Source: Streptomyces europaeiscabiei (GTDB taxonomy: Bacteria; Actinomycetota; Actinomycetes; Streptomycetales; Streptomycetaceae). From it: a stretch of 64,000 nt of DNA. Location of the stretch: contig NZ_LRTR01000276.1 in the NCBI RefSeq assembly GCF_001550375.1, positions 52,377 through 116,376 on the forward strand, written 5' to 3'. Below the pieces are notes generated by a model. The model was not told where the DNA came from and did no database searches. It saw nothing but the letters and a program-made list of their open reading frames with translations. Positions 1 to 8,422 of this stretch are shown in pieces. How positions within the stretch are numbered: the first letter of the stretch is position 1; each line of letters begins with the position of its first letter. The translations under genes were made by a program, and so were the position numbers.

Positions 1-33
1 AGGGCCACCCCACCGGTCAGGTGCGGTGGCCCT
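1..33. terminator. Hairpin, probable terminator of a gene left of the window
   Basis: Bases 1-9 (AGGGCCACC) and 25-33 (GGTGGCCCT) are perfect inverted repeats with a 15-base loop. The left arm may continue beyond the window. There is no clear T run, as is usual in Streptomyces. It most likely ends the gene that lies just to the left. Confidence 0.5.
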
Positions 34-63
34 TGCCGTTCCTGTGGGACCCGGGCAGGGCGT

Positions 64-77
64 GTTTCACGTGAAAC
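64..77. other. parS: parS centromere site 1
   Basis: Exact palindrome GTTTCACGTGAAAC, the ParB-binding sequence. It lies about 70 bases upstream of the likely start of the GT87 gene and is outside coding sequence if that start is right. It is the leftmost of eleven sites in the window. Confidence 0.93.
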
Positions 78-149
78 ATGGGCTGTCGCACCCGACGGGA
101 TGCGGAGGCCCTCGGCGTATTCCCAGGCGCGTACGGCAGGATGTGCGGC

Positions 150-1649
150 ATGCCCAGTGCAGAGACGACGCGAGTGAGCGTGGACGAGCCGGAGCCCGTG
201 CGGCCGACCAAGGAGGACGAGGTCGCTTCGACCGGCAGTGAGCTGATCGGCGGCCCGATCGGGCGACGGGCGCTGCTCGGCACGTCCTGGTGGACGCCGG
301 TACGGGTCGTGGCGCTCGTGGCGATCGGCATGTTCGCGCTCGGCATGGTGCAGAAGCTGCCCTGCTACGACGGCGCCTGGTTCTTCGGGGCCAGTTCCCA
401 GTACACGCACGCCTGCTACTCGGATATCCCCCACCTCTACCAGGGGCGTGGCTTCGCCGACGGGCTCGTGCCGTACTTCGACAAGATCCCCGGCGACATG
501 GAGTACCTCGAGTACCCGGTGCTGACCGGAGTGTTCATGGAGGTCGCCGCCTGGCTCACCCCGGGCAGCGGCACTATCCAGGAACAAGAGCAGTGGTACT
601 GGATGGTCAACGCCGGGATGCTGATGGCGTGCGCGGCGGTCATCGCTGTCTGCTGCGCGCGCATTCATCGCCGACGTCCCTGGGACGGCCTTCTCGTGGC
701 CCTGGCGCCCGCTTTCGCGCTGACCGCCACCATCAACTGGGACCTGCTCGCCGTGGCTCTGTTGGCCGCCGCGATGCTGATGTGGTCGCGCGGGAGGCCT
801 CTCGCCTTCGGTGTGCTGATCGGACTCGCCACAGCCGCCAAGTTCTATCCGTTCCTGGTGCTCGGACCGCTCTTCGTGCTGTGCTGGCGGGCGGGCAAGT
901 GGCGCGCGTTCGTGACCGCCCTGCTCGGCACTGTCGGGGCCTGGCTCGCGGTGAACATCCCGGTGATGCTCCTGGCCCCCGACGGATGGGCGAAGTTCTA
1001 CCGCTTCAGCCAGGAACGCGGCGTCGACTTCGGCTCCTTCTTCCTCGTCGTCGCGCAACGGATGAACATCCAGATCACGGCCGAGACCGCGAACGCGTAT
1101 GCGATGGTCTCGATGGTGCTCGTCTGCGCGGGCATCGTCGTGCTCACACTGACCGCACCGCGCCGCCCGCGCTTCGCGCAACTCGCCTTCCTGATCGTCG
1201 CGGCCTTCATCCTCACCAACAAGGTCTACTCGCCGCAGTACGTGCTCTGGCTGGTCCCCCTCGCCGCGCTGGCCCGGCCCCGCTGGCGGGACTTCCTCAT
1301 CTGGCAGGCGTGCGAAGTGACGTACTTCCTGGGGATCTGGATGTACCTCGCGTACACGACCAGCGGGGACGCCCACAAGGGTCTGCCTGCCGAGGGCTAC
1401 CAACTCGCCATCATGGCGCACCTGTTGGGGACGCTGTACCTGTGCGTCCTCGTCGTGCGGGACATCTTCATGCCCGAGCGCGACACGGTGCGCCGGGCGG
1501 GCGATGACGATCCCTCCGGTGGAGTGCTCGACGGCGCGGAGGACGTTCATGTGTACGGCGCGGCGGCCCATCCCCCGCGGCACGCGATGCACTTCGAAGG
1601 GACACAGGTGGAGTGGGGAAGCCACGACCCGGGAAACAGTTCGCCCTGA
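150..1649 (+). CDS. Membrane glycosyltransferase, GT87 (DUF2029) family
   Basis: A protein of about 499 residues with many hydrophobic segments: a short acidic N-terminal tail, then roughly ten membrane helices spread to about residue 450, and a hydrophilic C-terminal tail. The pattern, with an acidic extracytoplasmic loop after the first helix and the PLFVLCWRAGKWRAF segment, fits the polyprenol-phosphate-dependent GT87 mannosyltransferase-like family, which adds sugars to envelope glycans outside the membrane. The exact acceptor cannot be told. I chose ATG 150 (MPSAETTRVS) because AGG lies nine bases upstream; an in-frame ATG at 78 directly abuts parS site 1 and lacks a Shine-Dalgarno. It converges on the racemase gene, separated by a strong hairpin. 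Confidence 0.75.
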   Translation: MPSAETTRVSVDEPEPVRPTKEDEVASTGSELIGGPIGRRALLGTSWWTPVRVVALVAIGMFALGMVQKLPCYDGAWFFGASSQYTHACYSDIPHLYQGRGFADGLVPYFDKIPGDMEYLEYPVLTGVFMEVAAWLTPGSGTIQEQEQWYWMVNAGMLMACAAVIAVCCARIHRRRPWDGLLVALAPAFALTATINWDLLAVALLAAAMLMWSRGRPLAFGVLIGLATAAKFYPFLVLGPLFVLCWRAGKWRAFVTALLGTVGAWLAVNIPVMLLAPDGWAKFYRFSQERGVDFGSFFLVVAQRMNIQITAETANAYAMVSMVLVCAGIVVLTLTAPRRPRFAQLAFLIVAAFILTNKVYSPQYVLWLVPLAALARPRWRDFLIWQACEVTYFLGIWMYLAYTTSGDAHKGLPAEGYQLAIMAHLLGTLYLCVLVVRDIFMPERDTVRRAGDDDPSGGVLDGAEDVHVYGAAAHPPRHAMHFEGTQVEWGSHDPGNSSP

Positions 1650-1664
1650 GCGAACAGAGTGCGG

Positions 1665-1722
1665 GCAGGTAACGCGGAAGGCCGGACACGAGACCTCGTG
1701 TCCGGCCTTCCGCGTTACCTGC
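1665..1722. terminator. Perfect 28-bp inverted repeat, bidirectional terminator
   Basis: Bases 1665-1692 and 1695-1722 are exact reverse complements over 28 bp with only two bases between them. It sits between two convergent genes (stop at 1649, stop at 1769) and can fold equally well in both transcripts, so it most likely terminates both. The length without any mismatch is exceptional. Confidence 0.85.
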
Positions 1723-1768
1723 GGATGATCCCGGCGATTCGTTCCCTCGCCTCCCGGGAGGGAGGGGC

Positions 1769-2800
1769 TCAGCGGTCGACGATCCGGTCGAACTGCGTGG
1801 TGGTGTGCCGCAGATGGGCCACCAGTTCCTCGCCGACCTTCGGCTCCGGGGCGTCCGACGGCACGAAGAGGATCGACACCTGCATGTGCGGCGGCTCGGC
1901 GAACCAGCGCTGCTTGCCGCCCCAGACGAACGGAGAAAGGTTCCGGTTGACCGTGGCGAGGCCTGCCCGTGCGACGCCCTTGGCGCGCGGCATGACGCCG
2001 TGCAGCGCCTTCGGTGCCTCCAGACCCACCCCGTGCGACGTACCGCCCGCCACGACGACCAGGAAGCCGTCGGAGGCCGCCTTCTGCTGCCGGTAACCGA
2101 AGCGGTCGCCCTTGGCGACGCGGGTCACGTCCAGCACGGCCCCGCGGTACTCGGTCGCCTCGTGGTCGCCCAGCCACAGCCGCGTGCCGATGCGGGCCCT
2201 GAAACGGGTCTGCGGGAACTGCTGCTGGAGGCGGATGAGGTCCTCGGACTTGAGGTGGCTCACGAACATGGTGTGCAGCGGCAGGCGGGCCGCGCGCAGG
2301 CGGTCCATCCAGCCGATGGCCTCCTCGACGGCGTCCGAGCCGTCGGTGCGGTCCAGCGGCAGGTGGATGGCGAAGCCCTCCAGGCGCACGTTCTCTATGG
2401 CCGCGTGGAGCTGGGGCAGTTCCTGCTCGCTCACTCCGTGCCGCTTCATCGAGGACATGACCTCGATGACGACACGCGCGCCCACGAGCCCGTACACGCC
2501 GTCGACCGACGACACGGAACGGATGACGCGGTCGGGTAGGGGTACGGGCTCCTCAGCGCGCCGGTAGGGCGTCAGCACCAGCAGGTCGCCGCTGAACCAG
2601 TCCTTGATCCGGGCGGCCTCGTAGGTGGTGCCGACGGCGAGGATGTCCGACCCGAGGCGCGTGGCCTCTTCCGCCAGCTTCTCGTGCCCGAAGCCGTAGC
2701 CGTTGCCCTTGCAGACGGGGACGAGTCCCGGGAACTGCTCCTGAACATGCTTGTGGTGTGCCCGCCAGCGCGCGGTGTCGACGTACAGCGTGAGCGCCAT
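1769..2800 (-). CDS. Alanine racemase-fold PLP protein
   Basis: A 343-residue protein. Its N-terminal half is the PLP-binding alanine-racemase barrel: VCKGNGYGFG near residue 30 carries the lysine that would bind PLP, as in the canonical (A)VVKANAYGHG motif. The C-terminal part resembles the racemase beta domain only loosely and contains a GGTSHGVGLE stretch. It is probably the second gene after the FemX-type gene, 65 bases downstream on the same strand, which suggests a job in cell-wall amino acid supply. Canonical Streptomyces Alr is encoded elsewhere, so substrate and even racemase activity are uncertain. Confidence 0.8.
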   Translation of the reverse strand: MALTLYVDTARWRAHHKHVQEQFPGLVPVCKGNGYGFGHEKLAEEATRLGSDILAVGTTYEAARIKDWFSGDLLVLTPYRRAEEPVPLPDRVIRSVSSVDGVYGLVGARVVIEVMSSMKRHGVSEQELPQLHAAIENVRLEGFAIHLPLDRTDGSDAVEEAIGWMDRLRAARLPLHTMFVSHLKSEDLIRLQQQFPQTRFRARIGTRLWLGDHEATEYRGAVLDVTRVAKGDRFGYRQQKAASDGFLVVVAGGTSHGVGLEAPKALHGVMPRAKGVARAGLATVNRNLSPFVWGGKQRWFAEPPHMQVSILFVPSDAPEPKVGEELVAHLRHTTTQFDRIVDR

Positions 2801-2865
2801 GGACGGTCCCGGAACCTTTCTCGTGGCTGCGGTGTATCAGAGGTATGGAAGCAAAAACGGGGGCG

Positions 2866-3987
2866 TCAGCGGCGCGACATGTAGATGTCGAGCGCCTTGT
2901 GGAGCAGTTTGTTCAGCGGGAAGTCCCACTCACCGAGGTATTCGGCGGCCTGCCCGCCCGTGCCCACCTTGAACTGGATCAGGCCGAAGAGGTGATCCGT
3001 CTCGTCCAGCGAGTCGGAGATGCCGCGCAGGTCGTAGACGGTCGCGCCGAGAGCGTAGGCGTCGCGCAGCATGCGCCACTGCATCGCGTTCGAGGGCCGG
3101 ACCTCACGGCCGATGTTGTCCGAGGCACCGTAGGAGTACCAGACGTGCCCGCCGACGACCAGCATGGTCGCGGCGGACAGGTTCACGCCGTTGTGCCGGG
3201 CGAAGTAGAGCCGCATGCGGTTGGGGTCCTCGTTGTTGAGGGCCGTCCACATACGCTGGAAGTACGACAGCGGGCGGGGCCGGAAGCGGTCGCGCAGGGC
3301 CGTGATCTCGTACAGCCGCTGCCACTCCTCCAGGTCCTGGTAACCGCCCTGGACGACCTCGACACCCGCCTTCTCGGCCTTCTTGATGTTGCGGCGCCAC
3401 AGCTGGTTGAAGTTCCTGTGAACCTCTTCCAGGGAGCGGTTGGCCAGCGGTACCTGGTAGACGTAGCGGGGCTGTACGTCACCGAAGCCGGCCCCGCCGT
3501 CCTCGCCCTGCTGCCAGCCCATGCGGCGCAGTTTGTCGGCGACCTCGAAGGCGCGTGGCTCGATGAAGTCGGCCTCGATGTCACGCAGACGCTTCACGTC
3601 CGGGTTCTGGATGCCGGCCTTGATGGAGGTGGCTTCCCAACGCCGGATGATCACCGGCGGGCCCATCTTCACCGAGAAGGCGCCCTGCTGCTTCAGATGC
3701 GCGAGCATCGGCTCCAGCCAGTCGGTGAGGTTCGGGGCGAACCAGTTGATGACCGGGCCCTCGGGCAGATAGGCGAGATAGCGCTTGATCTTGGGCAGTT
3801 GGCGGTACAGCACCAGGCCGGCGCCGACGACCTCACCGGTCTTGTCGTCGAACCACCCGAGGCTCTCGGAGCGCCACTCGGCCTTGACGTCGGCCCAGGC
3901 CGGGACCTGCATGTGGCTAGCCGCGGGCAGGCTCTGGAGGTACGCCAGATGCTGCTCACGGCTGATCGTCCTCAGGGTCAGGCTCAT
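2866..3987 (-). CDS. femX: FemX-like lipid II:glycine glycyltransferase (FemABX family)
   Basis: A 373-residue member of the FemABX family: two GNAT-like domains with the LIQFKVGTGG-type ending seen in peptidoglycan interpeptide-bridge aminoacyltransferases. In Streptomyces such an enzyme adds the single glycine bridge to lipid II from glycyl-tRNA in the cytoplasm. Features seen: VYQVPLANRSLEE, NQLWRRNIKKAEKAGVEV, and SAATMLVVGGHVWYSYGAS in the acceptor half. The start ATG at 3987 has GAGGAG about 10 bases upstream. It is the first gene of a likely two-gene unit with the racemase-fold gene. Confidence 0.88.
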   Translation of the reverse strand: MSLTLRTISREQHLAYLQSLPAASHMQVPAWADVKAEWRSESLGWFDDKTGEVVGAGLVLYRQLPKIKRYLAYLPEGPVINWFAPNLTDWLEPMLAHLKQQGAFSVKMGPPVIIRRWEATSIKAGIQNPDVKRLRDIEADFIEPRAFEVADKLRRMGWQQGEDGGAGFGDVQPRYVYQVPLANRSLEEVHRNFNQLWRRNIKKAEKAGVEVVQGGYQDLEEWQRLYEITALRDRFRPRPLSYFQRMWTALNNEDPNRMRLYFARHNGVNLSAATMLVVGGHVWYSYGASDNIGREVRPSNAMQWRMLRDAYALGATVYDLRGISDSLDETDHLFGLIQFKVGTGGQAAEYLGEWDFPLNKLLHKALDIYMSRR

Positions 3988-4156
3988 TCAGGGCGCTCCT
4001 CGGGCTGGTGTGTCCCCATGGGTACAGGGGCTCCGGCTCTTGCGCCGAAGCCTACTGCGCCCTGCGGGCGCCTCGAATGGCCGTATGGAACCTGGGACCC
4101 GGCCAGTATGCGGCCGGGACGCCAGGTGGTGCTATTCGGCCGCTTGGTCCGATGTA

Positions 4157-4191
4157 GGGCGGCGGACAGCGACAAGTACGGTCCGCCGCCC
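4157..4191 (-). terminator. Terminator hairpin of the small membrane gene
   Basis: GGGCGGCGGAC at 4157-4167 pairs perfectly with GTCCGCCGCCC at 4181-4191 (11 bp, 13-base loop). It begins 20 bases beyond the stop codon of the minus-strand gene at 4212 and isolates it from femX. Confidence 0.7.
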
Positions 4192-4211
4192 GCGCGGCCG
4201 GGGGTACGGAG

Positions 4212-4526
4212 TCAGCCGATGACCCCGCCGAAGAGTCCTCCATGGGCCATGCCGAGGAAGAAGCCGACGGCCGAGGCACCGAGACCCACGATCAGGCCGA
4301 AGCGCTCACGGGTCGTCTCCGAGATGAACTGCCCGTACGCGCCGGTCAGAATCCCCACCAACCCTGCCCAGGAACTGAGCAGGTGCAGATGGTGGAACAT
4401 CGCGGTGATGAAGGAGACCGCCCCGAGTACGAGCGTCACGGCCAGCAGGGTGTCCTGTACTGGGTGGGGCTTGTCGTCGGTGGCGAACAGGGAGCCGGCG
4501 ATGTTGGGTCGCAATGTCTGTGCCAT
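4212..4526 (-). CDS. Small integral membrane protein, unknown function
   Basis: A 104-residue protein with three likely membrane helices (around LLAVTLVLGAVSFITAMF, WAGLVGILTGAYGQF and FGLIVGLGASAVGFFLGMAHGG). I set the start at ATG 4526 because AGGAGGTG lies just upstream on the minus strand; an upstream in-frame start at 4571 has no such signal. It is divergent from rpsF and conserved at this place in Streptomyces genomes as I recall them. No catalytic motif is visible and no function can be given. Confidence 0.8.
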   Translation of the reverse strand: MAQTLRPNIAGSLFATDDKPHPVQDTLLAVTLVLGAVSFITAMFHHLHLLSSWAGLVGILTGAYGQFISETTRERFGLIVGLGASAVGFFLGMAHGGLFGGVIG

Positions 4527-4623
4527 AGGGCACCTCCTGCGGAAGGCGGCGCATCGTAGCGCCATACACACCCGATGTGTACAGACTGACGGTCACCACC
4601 CCTGGATTTCAACCGGAAGCGGG

Positions 4624-4780
4624 GGTGCAGGTAGTCTGTAGCGTCTGCACCGGTGTCTGCCCAAGCCATGACAGGGATCCCCAGCGGGGACTCCGATTGT
4701 CAGTGGCTGCCGATACCGTTGCGTACGCATCACGACCCTCCTGCCACGGAACGACCGTGGCCGCTGAGTCCAAAGGAGGT
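4624..4780 (+). promoter_or_regulatory. rpsF leader: two hairpins and ribosome-binding site
   Basis: The space ahead of rpsF holds two inverted repeats. One is GGTGCAG (4624-4630) with CTGCACC (4645-4651), flanking a TAGTCT hexamer that could be a -10 element. The other is a perfect GCCACGG/CCGTGGC hairpin (4743-4761) just before the strong AAAGGAGGT site at 4772-4780. Many bacteria regulate this operon through an S6:S18-binding leader; I cannot show that this hairpin is one, so the regulatory role is inference. Confidence 0.35.
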
Positions 4781-4789
4781 GGGTTCTAC

Positions 4790-5080
4790 ATGCGTCACTA
4801 CGAGGTGATGGTCATCCTCGACCCCGATCTGGAGGAGCGCGCTGTCGCTCCTCTGATCGAGAACTTCCTCTCCGTCGTCCGTGAGGGCAACGGAAAGGTC
4901 GAGAAGGTCGACACCTGGGGCCGTCGTCGTCTCTCGTACGAGATCAAGAAGAAGCCTGAGGGCATCTACTCGGTCATCGACCTGCAGGCCGAGCCTGCGG
5001 TCGTCAAGGAGCTCGACCGCCAGATGAACCTGAACGAGTCGGTCCTCCGGACCAAGGTCCTCCGCCCCGAGACCCACTGA
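4790..5080 (+). CDS. rpsF: 30S ribosomal protein S6
   Basis: Begins [17 protein letters not shown], the typical start of actinobacterial S6, with ATG 4790 ten bases after AAAGGAGGT. At 96 residues it has the usual length, and the central [16 protein letters not shown] segment is characteristic. S6 binds the small-subunit platform together with S18, whose gene is two positions downstream. It opens the rpsF-ssb-rpsR-rplI operon. The open frame extends upstream to 4577, but that part is not coding by start signal or homology. Confidence 0.98.
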   Translation: MRHYEVMVILDPDLEERAVAPLIENFLSVVREGNGKVEKVDTWGRRRLSYEIKKKPEGIYSVIDLQAEPAVVKELDRQMNLNESVLRTKVLRPETH

Positions 5081-5157
5081 GCTCTCCCGCTCAGCTGATC
5101 CCGGGATCCGAGTAGCAGCACTAGCAGCCAGCAGCAAACCCGCCGAGAGGTACCCCC

Positions 5158-5658
5158 ATGGCAGGCGAGACCGTCATCACGGTCGTCGGCAATCTTGTCG
5201 ACGACCCCGAGCTGCGCTTCACCCCTTCCGGTGCGGCGGTCGCGAAGTTCCGTGTCGCGTCCACCCCCCGCACCTTCGACCGCCAGACCAACGAGTGGAA
5301 GGACGGCGAGAGCCTGTTCCTGACCTGCTCGGTCTGGCGTCAGGCGGCGGAGAACGTCGCCGAGTCGCTCCAGCGAGGCATGCGCGTCATCGTGCAGGGC
5401 CGGCTGAAGCAGCGGTCCTACGAGGACCGTGAGGGCGTCAAGCGCACGGTCTACGAGCTGGACGTCGAGGAAGTCGGCGCCAGCCTGCGCAGTGCCACGG
5501 CCAAGGTCACCAAGACCGCCGGCGGTGGCCGCGGTGGCCAGGGTGGTTACGGCGGCGGTGGCGGCGGTGGCGGCGGTAACGGTGGCGGCCAGGGTGGTGG
5601 CGGCTGGGGCGGAAGCTCCGGCGGCGGTGGCGGCTACTCGGACGAGCCCCCCTTCTAA
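5158..5658 (+). CDS. ssb: Single-stranded DNA-binding protein
   Basis: A 166-residue SSB. Residues 1-110 form the OB fold (starting [19 protein letters not shown], with [13 protein letters not shown]), followed by a tail almost entirely of Gly with Gln/Asn/Trp/Tyr, and the conserved acidic tip DEPPF that recruits replication and repair partners. The very Gly-rich linker (about residues 121-160) is written in GGC/GGT-rich repeats that could be slippage-prone. It lies between rpsF and rpsR, as in most bacteria, and is presumably co-transcribed. Confidence 0.97.
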   Translation: MAGETVITVVGNLVDDPELRFTPSGAAVAKFRVASTPRTFDRQTNEWKDGESLFLTCSVWRQAAENVAESLQRGMRVIVQGRLKQRSYEDREGVKRTVYELDVEEVGASLRSATAKVTKTAGGGRGGQGGYGGGGGGGGGNGGGQGGGGWGGSSGGGGGYSDEPPF

Positions 5659-5740
5659 GACTTTCGAGGCCGGATCACCGGTCTTCGAGGTCGAGGGTGG
5701 GGCCGTACCCCAAACTTCTTGATCACACAGGAGAAACACC

Positions 5741-5977
5741 ATGGCGAAGCCGCCTGTGCGCAAGCCTAAGAAGAAGGTCTGCGCTTTTTGCAAGGACAAG
5801 GTCACGTACGTGGACTACAAGGACACGAACATGCTGCGGAAGTTCATTTCCGACCGCGGCAAGATCCGTGCCCGCCGCGTGACCGGCAACTGCACGCAGC
5901 ACCAGCGTGACGTCGCCACGGCCGTCAAGAACAGCCGTGAGATGGCGCTGCTGCCCTACACGTCCACCGCGCGCTAA
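5741..5977 (+). CDS. rpsR: 30S ribosomal protein S18
   Basis: 78 residues beginning [20 protein letters not shown]. It retains Cys residues ([11 protein letters not shown] and GNCTQHQRD), so this is the C+ (zinc-ribbon type) S18; actinobacteria also carry a zinc-independent paralog elsewhere. GGAGAAAC precedes the ATG. It partners S6 in the small subunit. It is followed 17 bases later by rplI. Confidence 0.97.
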   Translation: MAKPPVRKPKKKVCAFCKDKVTYVDYKDTNMLRKFISDRGKIRARRVTGNCTQHQRDVATAVKNSREMALLPYTSTAR

Positions 5978-5994
5978 GGAAGGGTGACCGAATA

Positions 5995-6441
5995 ATGAAG
6001 ATCATCCTTACTCACGAGGTCTCCGGCCTCGGCGCTGCAGGAGACGTCGTCGACGTCAAGGACGGCTACGCTCGCAACTACCTGATCCCGCGGAAGTTCG
6101 CAATCCGCTGGACCAAGGGTGGCGAGAAGGACGTCGACCAGATCCGTCGTGCTCGCAAGATCCACGAGATCCAGACCATCGAGCAGGCCAACCAGATCAA
6201 GGGCCAGCTCGAGGCCGTCAAGGTCCGTCTGGCTGTCCGCTCCGGCGACGCCGGCCGTCTCTTCGGTTCCGTCACCCCGGCCGACATCGCTTCCGCGATC
6301 AAGGCTTCTGGTGGCCCCGAGGTCGACAAGCGTCGCATCGAGCTGACTTCTGCGATCAAGACGCTGGGCGCCCACGAGACGTCCGTGCGTCTGCACCCCG
6401 AGGTTGCCGCCAAGGTCAACATCGAGGTCGTCGCGGCCTAA
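5995..6441 (+). CDS. rplI: 50S ribosomal protein L9
   Basis: 148 residues, typical L9: the N-terminal domain [34 protein letters not shown] signature, a long helix (about residues 41-75) and a C-terminal RNA-binding domain ending KVNIEVVAA. It binds 23S rRNA near the L1 stalk. Last gene of the rpsF operon; a strong terminator follows after 25 bases. Confidence 0.98.
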   Translation: MKIILTHEVSGLGAAGDVVDVKDGYARNYLIPRKFAIRWTKGGEKDVDQIRRARKIHEIQTIEQANQIKGQLEAVKVRLAVRSGDAGRLFGSVTPADIASAIKASGGPEVDKRRIELTSAIKTLGAHETSVRLHPEVAAKVNIEVVAA

Positions 6442-6466
6442 GGGTCGCGCTCGCTGAAGCGGTGTA

Positions 6467-6498
6467 TGGGGCCGCACCCTGTGAAGGGTGCGGCCCCA
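6467..6498. terminator. Terminator of the rpsF-rplI operon
   Basis: TGGGGCCGCACCCT (6467-6480) and its exact complement (6485-6498) form a 14-bp stem with a four-base GTGA loop, 25 bases after the rplI stop. It may also act on the convergent MATE gene. Confidence 0.85.
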
Positions 6499-6558
6499 CA
6501 TGCTTGTCGGGCCCTTTGCTGATCGGTGTCGATCGACTCAGGATGTCGGTGAAGCGAC

Positions 6559-6572
6559 GTTTCACGTGAAAC
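6559..6572. other. parS: parS site 2
   Basis: Exact GTTTCACGTGAAAC between the rplI terminator and the convergent MATE gene. Its start is 31 bp from the start of site 3, about three helical turns, so both palindromes face the same side of the helix. Confidence 0.95.
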
Positions 6573-6589
6573 ACGGCGAGCTGGGCGAT

Positions 6590-6603
6590 GTTTCACGTGA
6601 AAC
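6590..6603. other. parS: parS site 3
   Basis: Second exact copy in the same intergenic space, 31 bp from site 2. The two make a tight pair near the dnaB gene. Confidence 0.95.
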
Positions 6604-6626
6604 AACGCCGGGTGCAAGTTCTGCTC

Positions 6627-7964
6627 TCAGCGCGTCGCTCCGGTGACGACCCATAGGCCGGAACGGGATCGCAGCCAGAGAGTCAGCATGCGCGTCGCCA
6701 TCATGAGCGTCATGGCCCCCCAGAGAGCGGTCAGGCCACCGCCGAAGGTGGGGACGAGCAGAGCGGCCGGGATGAAGACCGCCAAGGTCAGCAGCATGGC
6801 TCGGGCGAGGTAAGGTCCATCTCCGGCGCCCATGAGTACGCCGTCGAGGACGAAGACGATCCCGGAGATCGGCTGGGCGAGCGCCACGACGATGAGAGCG
6901 GGGAGTGCGGCTTCCTGCACTGCCGGGTCGTCTGTGAAGAGCGGGATGAACACGGGGCGAGCGAGGATCACCAATAGTCCGAGTACGGCACCCGTGGCGA
7001 TCCCCCACTGCACCATCCGGCGGCAGGCCTCGCGGGCTCCCTGGGCGTCGCCCGCGCCGAGGTAACGGCCGATGATGGCCTGTCCTGCGATGGCGATTGC
7101 GTCCAAAGCGAAGGCGAGCAGGCTCCAGAGCGCGAGGATGATCTGGTGTGCGGCGATGTCCTTGTCCCCGAGCCGGGCGGCGACCGCCGTGGCGATCATG
7201 AGGACAGCTCGCAGTGAGAGCGTACGGACCAGCAGGGGCGCCCCTGCCTGAGCCGAGGCGCGTATGCCGACGGCGTCCGGGCGCAATGAGGCGCCATGTC
7301 TGCGGGCACCATGGATCACCACCCAGAGGTATGCGACGGCCATGCCGACCTGGGCGATGACCGTGCCCCAGGCGGACCCCGCGATGCCCAGGTCGGCGCC
7401 GTAGACAAGGCCTGCGTTGAGGGCGCCGTTGGCGACGAAGCCCGCCACGGCGACGTACAGAGGCGTCTTCGTGTCCTGGAGGCCTCGCAGTACACCCGTG
7501 GCGGCGAGTACGACGAGCATGGCCGGGATGCCCAATGCCGAGATGCGCAGATAGGTCGTGGCATAGGGAGTCGCGGTGTCCGACGTACCGAAGAGGGCGA
7601 CGAGCGTGGGTGCCGTGGGCACGGCGACAGCGACGACGGCCGCGCCCAGCAGCAGGGCGAGCCAGATGCCGTCGATGCCCTGGCGGATGGCGGCCCGCAG
7701 ATCTCCGGCTCCGACGCGTCGGGCGACCGCGGCCGTGGTGGCGTAGGCCAGGAAGACGAAGACGCTCACCGCGGTGACGAGGAGGGCCGAAGCGACGCCG
7801 AGACCGGCCAGTTGTGCCGTGCCGAGGTGGCCGACGATGGCGGTGTCGACCATCAGGAAGAGCGGCTCGGCGACGAGCGCGCCGAAGGCCGGAACAGCCA
7901 GCGTGATGATCTCGCGATCGTGTCGGCGCCGGGCGGTCCTGCGGGGCGCGGAAGCCTGTGTCAT
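6627..7964 (-). CDS. MATE family exporter (DinF-like)
   Basis: About 445 residues with twelve membrane segments and the two-fold repeat of MATE transporters; PLFLMVDTAIVGHLGTAQLAGLG near the N-terminus is the family hallmark, and the second half repeats AVAARLGDKDIAAHQI. It likely exports organic cations or drugs in exchange for Na+ or H+. In-frame TTG (7973), GTG (7970) and ATG (7964) starts are possible; I chose the ATG. It converges on the rpsF operon, with two parS sites between. Confidence 0.85.
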   Translation of the reverse strand: MTQASAPRRTARRRHDREIITLAVPAFGALVAEPLFLMVDTAIVGHLGTAQLAGLGVASALLVTAVSVFVFLAYATTAAVARRVGAGDLRAAIRQGIDGIWLALLLGAAVVAVAVPTAPTLVALFGTSDTATPYATTYLRISALGIPAMLVVLAATGVLRGLQDTKTPLYVAVAGFVANGALNAGLVYGADLGIAGSAWGTVIAQVGMAVAYLWVVIHGARRHGASLRPDAVGIRASAQAGAPLLVRTLSLRAVLMIATAVAARLGDKDIAAHQIILALWSLLAFALDAIAIAGQAIIGRYLGAGDAQGAREACRRMVQWGIATGAVLGLLVILARPVFIPLFTDDPAVQEAALPALIVVALAQPISGIVFVLDGVLMGAGDGPYLARAMLLTLAVFIPAALLVPTFGGGLTALWGAMTLMMATRMLTLWLRSRSGLWVVTGATR

Positions 7965-8164
7965 GACCACCAATCTAATCTTCCACAGGTAAGAGATGCA
8001 ACGGGCTTGTGACTATTACGCAGTGCCCGGTCGACCGTGTTCTCGCGCATGGAGTGTGATGATCTTGATCCGGTCGGGAAAGTTTTTCTTCTGCACAGCC
8101 AGTGGACGGTAAAAGTGCAGGTCAGAAAGTATTGGCCGGAAGAGTCGAGGTCTTGTTCACAGCC

Positions 8165-8241
8165 CTGTCCACCGAGTCGTACACAGGTTTTGTGGGGTTC
8201 TCCACAGCATCTGGGCCGTCGTCCACATGGCCTGTGGATAA
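8165..8241. promoter_or_regulatory. DnaA-box group upstream of dnaB
   Basis: A perfect DnaA box TGTGGATAA (8233-8241, minus-strand TTATCCACA) is preceded by close matches TCGTCCACA (8219-8227), TTCTCCACA (8198-8206) and CTGTCCACC (8165-8173). The rest of the 458-base space between the MATE gene and dnaB shows no gene. The boxes lie in the likely dnaB promoter region and could allow DnaA to regulate it. Confidence 0.6.
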
Positions 8242-8422
8242 CCAGATTGGCTGACGGTGCCGACGGGCCTACGGTGGTGCGGCGCCCGCTCCTCGTCGGA
8301 TCGCGAAAACCTCGCAAAACCGACGCGCCAGAAACGGAGTTGGGCCTCTTATTTGTCAGTGTCGTGCCGTAGAAATGAGAAGCACGGCGAGGTCCGCTCG
8401 GCGGACGGGAGGAGGTCGCTCG

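Noticed and set aside
2845..4641. Plus-strand 598-residue open frame opposite femX
   Set aside because: It is the antisense of femX and has no start signal or recognisable product.
5515..5640. Gly-codon repeats in ssb as a separate repeat element
   Set aside because: They are in frame and encode the normal Gly-rich linker of actinobacterial SSB.
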